Of a stretch of 64,000 bases of DNA, positions 1 to 12,800 are shown in pieces; position 1 is the first letter of the stretch; each line of letters starts with the position of its first letter. Made by a program: the position numbers and the translations under genes. Source of the DNA: Viola odorata (lineage: Eukaryota > Streptophyta > Magnoliopsida > Malpighiales > Violaceae); contig OY829538.1 of NCBI GenBank assembly GCA_963691705.1, forward strand, positions 30,276,836 through 30,340,835. The letters run 5' to 3'. The notes under the pieces are model-generated. The model ran no database searches, was not told where the DNA came from, and worked only from the letters and a program-made list of their open reading frames with translations.

Positions 1-2317
1 AGTGAATAATACAACTTAGACCCGATTGACAACCGTGGGCCTCGACTGACAACCGAGGGTAAACTTGAGTTGGGTGTTGTCTTATCAACAGCAGCACTGC
101 AGATATCGAGATGAACACCATTGAATCAGTGATCGAATCATAAGAACATAGCCCGCTCATGCTCTTACCGGGAACCTCCTTTTTACTGTTTTCAATCTTG
201 ACCCCCTGTCTTGGCCAAGACTGTTTTGAACTATTTAATTGCTTTTGCTTTTGTTTTAATTTTCAGAATCAACCAACCAAACTCAGTGACGAGGAAGTCA
301 ACCAAGAACTACAAATCCCCTGAAGTCTCTGTGGATGATCCTCTTACCACCATCTACAAGTTCCTTGTGGACAAGTGATAAGTTGTATTTCTACCCCTTT
401 TTCATATCTATTATACACTTATATTTGACGTGCTCGACACGCGATCAAATACTATTATCCAGTTTGAGCGAGGACTGAATGCTGGACCAAAGTCACAAAG
501 CCCATCCCATGTCGGCCGAGCTGTCAGAATGCTAGTGGCATAAGTTTCCATCTCCATTCGCCTATTTGGAGGAGTTCACCATCAAGACATCACGGTCGCC
601 AAGCGCCCTTTGCATGCAGAACTACTGGAGAAGAAGCACGACGAAAAGCTGTCCTCCCTGGACCACAATCAACATACTTAATGCGGTCTCGTTCAAGAAG
701 TTTCTCAATGTCCTCATCATGATCAACACGATGAAGATCAATCTTTAATTTGTGGGCCACTAACTGTCGACTGACGGTGATCGCTTTCACTTGTTTTATC
801 CACAATCCCTTGCTGTAAAAAAGCATCAGAACTCCTCTCTGAAGAGGGACAGCTGGACTGCAAGTATCACCCGCGCCGAGACGAGAATTGCGGCAAAGCA
901 TCTAATAGCAGAGCCATCACAAACCAACATCCGATGCAAGTCACACCGCAGTGACCCACAAATGGCCTCCCCAAAAGGGAGAGCTTAAAACTTATCAATC
1001 GCATTTTCTAAAAATCGTCTTTCATTTACTCCTCATTCTTCTCGCCTTATCTTTTTCAGGAACTGGGTTGACCCTATTGTTGCCTGCATAAGAATGGTAA
1101 GAAGACGCCCTCGCAGCCCCGCTGCACATTTCGGGGACAAAAGATTTTCCCCTTATCCCAGAGCAGTCACGAAGCAAATCAGCGAAGGTCCAGCAAGGGC
1201 CAGTAAGCAAATGAACAAAATGCGGATCTCGTCCTCACTCCGACCTGGATCGGCGGTTCCCGCAAAGCATCTGAAAAAGAAACCAATCAATCAACATCTA
1301 AGCAAAGCATTCATGAACTAGGACCACGCCGTAGGTACCCTCGAAAAGCCCGGCTAAGGAAAGGGAGAATCCCTAAACTTATGTCATTTTTGTTTTCAAA
1401 TCGGTTTTCCTTTGGTACTCTATTATCCCCTTTTCATTTCGCAGGGACTTGAATCATCCCATTGTCATCCGCATAAAGCTCGTGGAAGACGCCCTCGCAG
1501 CCCCGCTGCACATTTCAGGGGAGTCCATCTTTCTTCCCCCTTATTTAAAATTCATTTTTCGTTCCTGCTCACTTTGTTAGCTTTAATTTGCGTACGGTCG
1601 TCTGGCCCACTGGGGGCAACCCTTTAGGTTCTCGTTGGACTCTTGTAAATAGGTCGTCCCCCGCATCCTAGCTTTAAACTATCAATCAATCAAAAAATCC
1701 TTTTTAGCCCGGCTAAAATCAAAATCCATACTACTCTCATAGCATATTCATGCATTTCATAGGTCGGGGATATTCAATCCCTCTGTTAAATAAGGCATCC
1801 ATCAAAATTACATATCATACATGATCTTACTTGCTTGCTCTTATATCCACGATTTGCTCAGACGTAAGCAGTCACAGACAAATCCCGGTAAGCATTTTCG
1901 AGCCATCGCGCATTATCCTTTCATGAGTGTAACTGCCTGACTTGGTACTAGTTGAATTCGCATAATATCCAGGGTACATGCGCAATTAGACATGGGATAG
2001 CAATAAAATGACGTGGGACTTTTACGATCTTCTCCATTTTTTTTCGTTTCTTCCCTCTTTCCACCACATATGCCATCACTCCTAAAAAACCTTCACTATC
2101 ACTCATACTCCGGGAGCCAAGGAGCAGTCTCAGCTAAGATTGCTAGCCGGAAGTAAAAAGCACGCCGAGTTCAAGTTCACGACGAAGGAGACAAAAGGTC
2201 ACCAAAGGATCACTAAGAACCATCACTGAAGAAAAACCCAAAGATGAAGGCCGAGGCCTTAAGCCAGAACGAGAAGAGATCGAGACAAAGGATGTGCTTG
2301 CTCTGCTCAGATGCATT

Positions 2318-2405
2318 TCAAATAAATAAATAAATAAAAGAAAAGAAAGAAAAAAAAAGAAAAAAAAAGAAAAAAAAAGAAAAAAAAAGAAAAAAGAAAA
2401 AAGAG
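2318..2405. repeat. Purine-rich simple repeat
   Basis: A run of AAAT units followed by iterated AAAAAAAAAG-type units. It is low complexity and creates the poly-Phe-rich antisense ORF across 2143-2688, which is not treated as a gene. Confidence 0.8.
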
Positions 2406-2939
2406 AGAAATGCTCAGAGACATTTAAAGAACACAAACAATAGAAAAACCGAAGCAAGCACAGCCCAGGGACAACTAAACTCAAGAAATCTCGAAGAAAA
2501 CATTCCCTAGTGAAGACTCGAAAAAGGGCCCAAGGCCAACTCAAGTAGTAAATCTCGAAAAGAACAACGACAACACTCCCAGTGAAGACTCGAGAAAAAG
2601 AGCCCAGGGCCAACACTCCCATCTTTACTAAAACAAGCTTCTTTCTGGACATTTCATGTCCTTTCATTATTTTCCGTGAAAGTCCCATCGATTATTAGAA
2701 TGCCCATGCATGTGCATCTTCATTTGAAGTCTATTCACTCGGATTGACATTGCGAATTGAAAATTATGTATCATGTTAGTTGCATCTTTATGAGCATAAA
2801 ACACTTAACCTTGTTTCAGAGCGTGAGTGCAAAAACTAATATCAGGTGAGGATTGCTTACGGCTGCAAATTGTGGGAAAGTCTTGTCCTTGGGGTCGTTA
2901 CCTCCTGAGCAGGATGTAGATGCATTCTAGGTTCGTATT

Positions 2940-4640
2940 AAGGCCGCTGGTAACAAAAGTGCATTTTCCTCCTCCCAGAGTGATCATTTGCATTTTTCTC
3001 CTCCTAGAGTGACATCATACGTTCCCTCCTCCCAGAGTGATAGCATCTACATGTCGTCCTCCTAAAGTGACGATTAGTTTATTTCTGCACCCCGTGTCTT
3101 CTCCTACGGGATTAATGTCATTTAAATTTCAGCATTTTTACCTCCCAGAGTAACAGCTTTATATTTTCCTCCTCCTAGAGTGACAACATCATGCATTTTC
3201 CTCCTCCTAGAGTGACAGCTTTACATTTCCTCCTCCCAGATTGACAGCATCAGCATTTTTCTCCTCCTAGAGTGACATCATGTGCATTTCCTCCTCCTAG
3301 AGTGATCGTAGTTTAATTTCTGCATTTCACGTCTTCTCCTACGGGATTGACGTTGTTTATATTTCTGTACTGCATTTCCTCCTCCCAGAGTGACAGCATC
3401 ATGCATTCTTCTCCTCCCAGAGTGACATCATTTGCATTTGCCTCCTCCTAGAGTGACAGCACGTATTTCCTCCTCCTTGAGTGACTATGTCTTTACATAA
3501 TTCTACATTTCTGCATAATTATTATCTCCTCCCAGAGTGACATCATTTGTATTTCCTCCTCCTAGAGTGACAGCACGTATTTCCTCCTCCTCGAGCGACT
3601 ATGTCTTTACATAATTCTACAGTTTTGCATAATTATTATCTCCTCCCAGAGTGACATCATTTGTATTTCCTCCTCCTAGAGTGACAACACGTATTTCCTC
3701 CTCCTCGAGCGACTATGTCTTTACATAATTCTACATTTCTGCATAATTATTATCTCCTCCTAGAGTGACATCATTTGTATTTCCTCCTCCTAGAGTGACA
3801 TCATGCATTTTCTCCTCCTAGAGTGACATCATTTGCATTTCCTCCTCCTAGAGTGACATCATTAGGACAGATCATTCGTATTTCTGCGGATCGCGCATTA
3901 TCCTCCCGAAGCAACGTCAGTTATATGTCAAACGCTTATTCCCTAGTGGGGCCGCCATTTACATTTTCGTAAAACTACCTTCCATTCCTGTCAAAATAGT
4001 TGTCATTTACATTTTTCTACAATTTATGTTTCCCTTAATATCCGCATAGATCTAGACTTACATCTTTGCAGGACATCCGATCAAAACCTTTCTCCTCCCA
4101 GAGTGACAACAACAATCTATCTCCTCCTAGAGTGACATCAATGAATCTATCTCTTCCCAGAGTGACATCAACAGATTACCTCCTCCTAGAGTGACAACAT
4201 CAATTTCCTCATCACCGAATAGCACCCTTAAAAGCATACCTCCTCCCAGAGTGACATCAACAATATCTCCTCCCAGAGTGACATCTACAACAATGTCTCC
4301 TCCCAGAGTGACAGCAACAATCTATCTCCTCCCAGAGTGACATCAACGATTATCTCCTCCCAGAGTGATATCATCAAATTATATCTCCTCCCAGAGTGAC
4401 ATCAAAAGCGCACCTCCTCCCAGAGTGACATCAACGATTACCTCCTCCTAGAGTGACATCAAAAATATCTCCTCCTAGAGTGACATCAAATTATCTCATC
4501 AGAGTGACAACTACGACTTATCTCCTCCCAGAGTGACATCATCAAAATATATCTCCTCTCAGAGTGACATCATGCATTTACCTCCTCCTAGAGTGACATC
4601 AACAAACTTACCTCCTCCCAGAGTGACACCATCACGATGA
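2940..4640 (+). repeat. Tandem array, CCTCCTCCCAGAGTGACATCA family
   Basis: Dozens of irregular ~20-30-bp units built around CTCCTCC(C/T)AGAGTGACA, with short spacers that vary between units. Longer sub-repeats also occur: a ~120-bp unit containing 'cgagcgactatgtctttac' recurs around 3470-3750. The array ends about 90 bp before the polypurine tract. Arrays just upstream of the 3' LTR are typical of Tat/Ogre/Retand elements. Confidence 0.9.
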
Positions 4641-4693
4641 GATTGAGGTAAGACCTGCTGTGTCGCCAAAATTCGGATATGTGGGGGCAACCG

Positions 4694-4742
4694 TCTTTAC
4701 TGCTTATCAAATACATCAATAAGACAATAAAGAGGGGGCAAC
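4694..4742 (+). promoter_or_regulatory. PPT-adjacent hairpin and polypurine tract, element 1
   Basis: The left arm (4694-4707, TCTTTACTGCTTAT) pairs with the right arm (4719-4733) around a short loop. The right arm runs into the polypurine tract AAAGAGGGGGCAAC (4729-4742), the expected primer for plus-strand synthesis directly before the LTR. The same arrangement occurs at 42123-42187 and, on the minus strand, at 53488-53553. Confidence 0.75.
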
Positions 4743-5680
4743 TGTTGATACCCGAATTTTGACGCCATTTTTAATTAAATTTAGCATTTCTGTTTTTTCA
4801 CTCAACTTACTCTCATTTTTAATTAATTTACTATCATTAGTATTTTTAAATTCTCATCGCATTTTATCATCGTCTTTGTCATCGTCAGCGTTCGAAATCG
4901 CATTTTTAATTTTTCGTCACGTATTTTCATCATTATTATCATTACTATTTTTCAGCCTTAAAAATCACATTTTTAATTATCCGTTAGTCATTTGCAAGTT
5001 ATTTCTTCGTTTTAGGTCATTGCATGAAATTTAGGATTTTTAGTATTTTATCACATTTTTTAGCATTTTATTTTTATTATTATTTTTGTTCGAGCTTTTA
5101 TTGGACCCGAGAAAGTTCGCTCGGATAATAGCTCGAACGCGTAATATTTTCCATCAACTATTACCTACTATTTTTTTCATTCACACCGACCAACAGCGTT
5201 TCGCGTAATTTTCATCATAACGTCATTTATTTTTCGTCCGAACATTTCATGTTTCTGAACGAGAAAATACACACGTTAAACGAAAAATTCTCGTCATTCG
5301 TTGTAGACTGTTAAACTCGCCTTATTTTTCTCTACGCGTTGGCACTTTTGGCTCAAAAATTCAAAACGTTTGTTCACGAAAATGGCTCGAGGCCATTTAA
5401 ATAAACTTAATGGGACTTTTGATCATCACCGTTGATTTGGTTGACCAAGGAGAGTCAACCAGATCAACGGCATGGGATTTAATGTGCATGGTGCACATGT
5501 ACCGTGGAAGCGATGGGGCAGCGGAGCAAGCCACCGAGCTGCTTGCTCCCGTTGCTTCCTATCCCTTCAAGTCGTCACCTCCCAGCCTTAGCTCCGCCAC
5601 CTTGCAGCCCTAGCCCCGCCAGCTCACGATCATGGCCTCCACGCGCAGCACCCTCGTCCCCTCCTCCACGCGACTTCGGC

Positions 5681-5690
5681 CTATAAAAAG
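5681..5690 (+). promoter_or_regulatory. TATA box in LTR of element 1
   Basis: CTATAAAAAG follows a GC-rich stretch and is the best TATA match in this LTR, so it probably marks the element promoter and the U3/R border. Confidence 0.6.
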
Positions 5691-7826
5691 GCCACTACCC
5701 TTAATGTTTTAAGATACAAATTCACCTAAGAGCAAACCTTGCTCCTTCTCCCTCTGATAGATTGCTCATTTCGAGCAATAATCGCCACAGTTCAAGCTTT
5801 CGTTTGTAAGCATTTTTCGGCGGTTTACTGCCTTTCTTTCTTTAATTTTTTATTTATTGCGTTTTTGCTCAAGTTAATTGCTTATATTTATGCCAATAAT
5901 TCATATGCATGTTGTAGATTAAATACATGCTTTTAATTTGCTAAATCATTTGATAAATCTTGCGAATTAATTAATTTTCGGTAATTATCATTTTAGTCAT
6001 TTTTTTGAAATTAAACTCAGTACGGTTTAAACCGAGATTCGAGGTTCATACGGTCGGGAAGCCGTCGAGGAGACGAGCGTCTCAGTACGAAGGTTTTCTG
6101 TTTCGGCCACGGGTGGCCGGAGCTTGGCCGCTGGCAGTGACGCCGGCGACCAAAGCTAGAAGAAAGTGAACAATGCCATAATGGCCTTGGTTCACGCGGG
6201 AAAGGTGATGGTCTTGGCCCATCACCATAAAAATGTGATTTTTGGGCCAGGAACTATTCCCGGCCCATTTCCTTTATTTTTCAAATTGGGCCCAACCCAT
6301 TTTCATTTTTCCGAGACCTCGGATCACGTTTTTTCTAAAAATATTCGTTTGTTTCGTATGACTATTTTTTCGTACTGTCACCTTAAAGTTCTGTACCTAT
6401 CAACTGTTTAAATTCCTCGCACTTTAATTTTTCGCAATTTACTTTCTGCAATTTAAATTCAGTCATTTAATTTACCGCCTATATGGTCGGTCGCATTTTT
6501 AATTCTCGCAAATATCAACTGTTTAATTCTCTGCAATATCACCAGTTTTATTTTCTACAAATCATCAACTATTTAATTTCCTGCAAATCATCATTTTATT
6601 TTCTGCAAATCATCAACAATTTAATTTCCTGCAAATCATCATTTTATTTTCTACAAATCATCAACTGTTTAATTTTCTCCAAATCATCAACTGTTTAATT
6701 TTCTGAAAATCATCATTTAATTTTCTGCAAATCGTCAACTACTTAATTTCTGCAAATATCAAATCTTTGATTTTTAGTCAAATCATCACTTAAATTTTTC
6801 GTCAAATCATCATTTAAATTTTCGCACTTATCAACTGTCATCATTTAATTTTCACACTTATCAAATCATTATTTAATTTCTCGCATACATCAAATCATCA
6901 TTTAAATTTTTGTATGCATCAAATCATCATTTAAATTTCTCGCACTTATCAAATGTCATCATTTAATTTTCGCACTTATCAAATCATCATTTAATTTCTC
7001 GCATACATCAAATCATCATTTAAATTTCTCGCACTTATCAACTGTCATCATAAAAATTTCTCGCATGCAAAACATCATTTAAATTTTCCTGTACTCATCA
7101 AATCATCATTTAAATTTTCGTATGTGTAAAATCACCATTTTATCTTCGTACTCGTAAAACTCATTATTTAATTTTTTGATTAATATCAACTGTTATTTAA
7201 ATTCTCGCATTCATAAATTGCTTATTTATTTTCCGAGCTATCACTAACACTCTCACTTTGTAGGTTTAAAATTCAAGCTTCGCTCGAAAGTACGCCTTTC
7301 GTTCCCTTTTATTTATTCAATGCTTTTCGTAAATATTAATCGTACGCATGATATATAGAATTGCTAGAATTAAAATCAACCCACATGAACAACTTGTTTA
7401 AAGACTTTCTTAAAATGCCATATTCGTTTGATTTTAAATTGTCACTTATATTGACTGCATGTACTTAGTGGCTTCGATCCCACATCAGTTTATCATTTCA
7501 AAACCTCTCATTTAATTTGTACTCTGTTAAGCTATCCATGATAGAATCACGTAGTAATTAATTTAATCATGCATAGTCCGATGATGAAATAGAGGGAGCT
7601 CATTCGGTCTTACGGAAAATTCAGTCCCATCATGCTATGGTCAGGAATAATCGATCGGTCTTGAAAACGGTAACCCCGTCTGAAAAGATTTTTAAAACGG
7701 TAACCCCGTCCAACGATCATGGAAAAGACCAAAGTGACGATTCCTCTAAGAACCCCCTTTCAAAACGCATTTTATCAAACACCTTTTAAACACCTCTCTT
7801 ATCAATCGGTAACCATTTTCGGATGT

Positions 7827-7855
7827 GACTCGGGTGCCTAACACCTTCCCGAGTC
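7827..7855 (+). other. Conserved LTR stem-loop
   Basis: Perfect 8-bp arms, GACTCGGG and CCCGAGTC, surround a 13-base loop (TGCCTAACACCTT). Both arms and the loop are identical at 35768-35796 and 44660-44688 although the rest of these LTRs has diverged strongly. Confidence 0.8.
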
Positions 7856-8086
7856 CATAATACGACCCTGAACCTTTGTCTTGGGTTTAGACCCTTTTTG
7901 TGCCTTTAGTTCTTTATTTATTTTATTTTTTATGCCATGACGATTAGGTTCCCTAAGTCTAGAGATAAAATTAGGGTGGCGACTTCATTGCATGTTGTGA
8001 GGCGTCCTTTTACACCAAGCATCATAAGATCTCAGATTCGTCGTATACTCGCGAATAATCTTTCTAGATATTTTCGGGGCGCGACA

Positions 8087-8570
8087 ATTGTTATTTATCT
8101 TTTGCAGGCTACTATTATGCCGTTGATGCTGGTTATCCAAATATTCCTAGATTTGTAACTCCTTATCGTGGTGAACGGTATCACTTAAATAATTTTCGTG
8201 AACGAGGAAGGATAACAAGAAGATATGCATTGTTTAACTATCGACATTCGTCATTGCGAAATGTGATTGAAAGGGCTTTGACATTCTGAAAGCTAGATTT
8301 TCAATCTTAAAGTCCATTCCAAATTATCCTTTTCGTCGTCAAAGGTAAATACCTTTAGCTTGTTGTACACTACACAACTTTATTCGAATGGAAGACAGAG
8401 CTGATCGACTATTCACAAAATATGGTACAGAAGGTCAGCAAAATTTAAACGAGAACGAAGCTACTATGGCGCAAGATGGTATTCAAGTGGATATGTCCCA
8501 ACAACAACTAATGAATGCGGTTAGAGAAGATATTCCAGATCAATTATGTGCTAATTATAATAATTGTTAG
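8087..8570 (+). pseudogene. PIF/Harbinger-like transposase fragment, interrupted by an LTR element
   Basis: After a likely intron acceptor (tttgcag, 8101-8107) the reading gives YYAVDAGYP, then PYRGERYHL and LRNVIERA. These resemble the second Asp and the final Glu regions of the DDE nuclease in plant PIF/Harbinger (HARBI1-like) transposases. A frameshift follows near 8285. Reading then resumes as ILKARFSILKSIPNYPF, meets a stop within 'RRQR*IPLACC', and continues through TLHNFI to the C-terminal ADRLF...MNAVREDIPDQL segment, ending at the TAG at 8568-8570. The element-1 LTR ends immediately upstream, so the transposase gene was cut in its intron or exon by that insertion. It cannot encode an active enzyme. 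Confidence 0.75.
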
Positions 8571-9877
8571 AATATGAAGAAGTAACAAGTTAAATTAAGT
8601 ATGTTTTGAATGTTCAAATTTGTAGTATTCACATCATGAACAAATAATTCAAGACTATTTTATATGTATGTTATTTTCATGAACGGAATTATTATATTTA
8701 TATTTGATCTTTAACACGAATAGATTTAGCATGTCAAAATTACGATCGTAGACATGTCTAAAATAACATTGTTTCTTTTTTAGATTAACAATATGGATCG
8801 GTTAAACTGGAGGGAATATTTTTTCAAAAATTTGAAAAACTACAATTATGGCGTTTGCAGATTTTTTCTAAATTTGTAATGTTAATTCTGAAAAAGTGAA
8901 AGTTTTCCATCTTAGAAAATCTTGCTATGAAACGAATTTTGGAAAAAAATTCAATTTTTGGAAAAATTTCTTATGTAGATTAGGAAGATAGGTCTTCGAG
9001 AAGATGAAGGGATTGGGTTTGGTGAAGATTTCTTGCACCCTTGGAAGAGAGGAAGGGCAGATTGAGAAGAGGAAGAGCCGATTGAAATGACAGAGTAGAA
9101 CTAAATGAGTTCGTCTCACTCTTAATCTTTTGTTTCCTTAAAAATAGACACACTAACGTGCTATAACCCAATAAAAATAAAAAAAATAAAAAAATTAAAA
9201 GAATATTTTCTATTTTTTTCTCTATGTTACTTTTAATATCATTTTTATTTTTTCGCTTATTTTGGGTTATATGTGGTTAGGATGTTAAAGTTGAAGCATA
9301 CAACTAAAGTATTATTTTAGTTTTTTTATCATATTTAGATTTATTACTTATGGCATTATGAAATTGGTATTTTATTTTGGTGTTAATTTTTTTTATATTA
9401 TATATATATGCCATGTCTATATTTATATTTTTTAATTCTTCCATGTCTGAGTATCCATGTCCATGTCGTGTCCGGTATCTATATCAGCGTCTGTACTTCA
9501 TAGGATTTTATCAAATTTAACAAATAATCATATCAAGATCATACACAAATCTTTGCCTTCTAATTGGGTCTAAAAAAATTGTTTAGGCCTTTTACTTTTC
9601 ATCCTTGATAGAATCACAAATACAGGAGGACTTGAGTGAAAAACGTCTATGTAGAGGGATCAAACATCATAAGAAAGTAACTGCATGGATTGTTGTTACG
9701 TGGGAGACAGAAAAAGTTGGGTACCGCAAGTAGCATAAAATAAGGAAGGAGCTAAGCAAAAAGACGCGTGGAGGACAAACCCGCAGATCCCTCGATCTCA
9801 TATCCCCAGGAGAAAGCGGCAAGACTCCGATTATGACTTGTTAGAGAGAGAGCGAGGGAGGAGAAAGAGTTGGAAAA
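8571..9877. other. AT-rich intergenic DNA, no gene seen
   Basis: Very A/T-rich, with poly-A/T stretches near 9175-9230 and 9380-9440. Short antisense ORFs at 8925-9171 show no recognisable features. The last few hundred bases should include the promoter and 5' UTR of the next gene, but no convincing TATA box was chosen. Confidence 0.5.
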
Positions 9878-12800
9878 ATGCTGGAAAACCCTACACCAGC
9901 TGTTGCACCACCTGATTCCATCGCCGCCGTCTCCTCCTCCTCCTCCGTCAAGCGTTATGCTCCTCCCAATCAGAGGTATGCTCCTCTGCCTCTCTCTCTT
10001 TCTCCTAGACATATTACAGCTCTTTCTTCAATTATTTCTTCCAAAACCTGATAGAAACACAATTCGTATTTTGCAGGAATCGTTTGAATAGGCGTAAATC
10101 AGGAGGTTAGTTCTTTTCTGTTATGGAATTACAAAGAGCTTTGTACTTATCTTAAGTTGACCTGTGTAATGAATAATGGCTATGCTGATTGTGAAATTTA
10201 TGCTGCCAACACCCGGTGAATTCTTATAAGTTTAGTCCTAATCTTACCTGTGTAATGAATAATGGCTATGCTGATTGTGACATTTATGCTGCCAACACCC
10301 GGTGAATTCTTATAAGTTTAGTCCTAATCTTTACATAGTGGCAGAGTTGTAACTCGCCATGCTAGGTTTCTTATGCAGTATGGAATTTTGTTTTTGTCAG
10401 AATCTTTCGAGCTGAAATATGAGATTTATTAACTATTAGATGTGAAACTGATGGGTTAATGTGCAAATTGGGTTACTTGGTTTTTGCGAAACTATTGAGT
10501 ACTGTCATTGCAATGTGTGGCACTATTTAATTTGTTCATTTCTGTGCATGCTATCTTCTGTGGTCTTAGCAGCTACAGATTGTTGTTTTTCTCCCTTGCC
10601 TTTAAGCTATTCCGTGATGCTGCTTTCTCTTCCTAAAATCTACATTGTCACGTTGAGCATTTCTATATGAACAATGGATGACTACATTTGCTTTCCTGCC
10701 CTTTCCTATCTGTCGTCAGTTGCCTCCATAAGAAATTGTGTACTAAGTTTCCATTTCACAAAGGATCTCCCATCAGGTGGTAAATGGGGTTTTGTGCTGT
10801 CTGATTTATGTTTCAGTAAACAAAATCCTGAAACAAAAACAAAATTGTGTTCTATTGTGAGGGTAAGATTCGTGGTAGCGAAAAAATTAGCATTAGCAAA
10901 CCAGTGAAAATGGAAGTTCTTAAAAGGTTGGTTGGGACTGCATGAATGCTTCTCTGTTAGTCTCCATAAGATTGGTATTTACTCTCCTATCACAATTATT
11001 AGCTGCTTACTTTTCTGTAATAGAAAAACTAACCATACTTCATATTTGGAGAACTTTCTCGCATGCCTTGATCCTTTTTTCTAGTTGCATTGCATAATTA
11101 AACTCAGATTTGAACATGTGCAAACAATTGGTTTTTCTTTTTGGTAGTGTTGCTTGAAGATGTTTCTTTAGCTGTAGTGTGGCTTTGAGAGGAGCTCACT
11201 GGTGCTATGCTGGATAATGGTACCTGTTAACTGCCCTGAATCTGTGGTGATCCATTTTGGAAATCACTGTAAAGACATTGCAATGTTTTTTTTCTCATGA
11301 GCATGTAAGAGGATTGACTTTAACTTTACTTGATTGGTTTCGATGGGGTTTGTTATTGATTTAAAGACGGGAGTTGGAGAGTTGGATATTAGGATATTAG
11401 TGATGGCCTAGTGTGCAGTCTCTGCTGAAAGCTTGCAAAGTTTTTATCTGTAGTGGATGCAGTCTAGTTTGAGGGTTTGCTTGATAGTTAGAAGTGGGAA
11501 TTTTTTCCAGTTTTTCTTGTAAAGTCTCCTCTGTTCTTAACCTTTTCCTCACATTTGTTCATTTAAGCTTTATTTTGCATAGAAATTAAGTTATAAGTAA
11601 GACTACAAGTGTAAATTTTGGCATCAACACAATGCACTGGCTCGTTTCCTCTCATCTTGCCTTGACACTAGTTTGTGCTTAGATTTATAACTTCAAAGTA
11701 TATACACTGCTGGGTCTGATATGTAACTTTATGTTTCTGGATGTAAATTTTTCTCGAGTCCCTATGTTGGTACTGTTCAAGTAGGTAGTGCTCTTTGTTT
11801 TCGCAACTTATTATTTTCATTTCATCAATCTTTGCTGACAATTTAGGTTCCGCCTACCCTTAGATTGCCAAAGGGAAAAAGTGCTTTATGATGAAAGATA
11901 AGCTGTCACCTGTATTTATTTTAATTTCATCAATTACTGACAAAATTTAGATTCTTCCTACCCTTAGATTGCCAAAGGGAAAAAGGTGCTTTATGCTGAA
12001 AAGTTGAGTTGTCACATGTATCTGGATGTTGGAAATGTTCATCAGTAGACTGTGTACTATAGCTTGAACCATAAATGATTTAGTAAAACTTTCAATTTCA
12101 TTTTTGCAGATCGGTCTGATCGAAATAACACGCTTTATGCAAATGATGGAGATAAGAGTCAACAGCTTGCTCCCTCACGTAATATCCCTGTTATGGATCA
12201 TGCTGATCCAGGTAGTGGCCGCATCAAGAACGAGAACTTCCGTCCTCGTTTAATAGCTTTGGAGGGGTGTAGTCGCAGTGAAGCTTCTCAGCTTTTGAAT
12301 GATCGTAAGTGCACTGTACTGGTGTTATAGAAGGATTTCTTGTGCTCATTGGATAAATTGAATGTCTTGCTACATTTTGACCAGTGTACTTTCTTTTGGA
12401 GTAAAATCTTTGCTACAATTATACTAATTAGTTATCCATAGAGAAAAGAAGCTTACGATTCTCCTTCCCCAATATGATTTCCACCATGCGTATGTGTTGC
12501 CATTTATGTATGTGCACTAATTATATGCTTGATGTCTTGGAGCTAGGATCTTTACTTAATTATAGGGGTGAGGGGTCAAGTATACTTTTAATGACATTTG
12601 GGATAATAGTTTTTAATGCCAGTTTTACTTTTAACCAGTTATCAGGCAGACCTCCGATTTTCTAGTGTTAGTCCTGTCTACAATTTTCATTTGACTTATT
12701 TACTCCATCAGCTCAAGGAGACAAGTTATTTAGTTTTTGCTGACAATTATCTGCACCTGCTTAAATTATTTTACCAACCCTCAGAAGTGGATTTTTGCTG

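Larger units (their letters stand above)
1..4742 (+). mobile_element. 3' internal region of Ogre-like element 1 (partial)
   Basis: This is DNA upstream of the polypurine tract and LTR that begin near 4729 and 4743, so it is the internal 3' portion of an LTR retrotransposon whose 5' part lies outside the window. No gag or pol motif was found. Positions 1-2100 are non-coding. They include a diverged ~390-bp repetition: a block with a CCCTCGCAGCCCCGCTGCAC core recurs at about 1105 and 1492. A similar duplicated block (GTGAAGACTCGA...) recurs near 2508 and 2581. From about 2940 the DNA becomes a tandem array. Short ORFs here look like chance. Assignment to the element rests on continuity with the LTR; the far left edge could belong to something else. 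Confidence 0.6.
4743..8086 (+). mobile_element. 3' LTR of Ogre-like element 1
   Basis: Starts TGTTGATACCCG right after the polypurine tract and ends GCGCGACA. It is 3344 bp long with TG...CA ends. A CTATAAAAAG box lies at 5681-5690. The region 6480-7200 is an AT-rich stretch of short degenerate repeats (AATCATCATTTAA-like). The 3' part shares a conserved block with the LTRs at 33298 and 42188: the GACTCGGG/CCCGAGTC stem-loop, the 'AATACGACCC' motif, and 'agggTGGCGACTtcattg'. The flank beyond 8086 is Harbinger transposase DNA. The matching 5' LTR is outside the window, so the target-site duplication (candidate 8087-8091, attgt) cannot be confirmed. Confidence 0.85.

Noticed and set aside
2143..2688. 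181-aa antisense ORF with poly-Phe
   Set aside because: Caused by A-rich simple repeats in element 1.
6483..6698. 71-aa ORF with repeated YFLQIINxLISCKSS
   Set aside because: Comes from short AT-rich repeats in the LTR of element 1.
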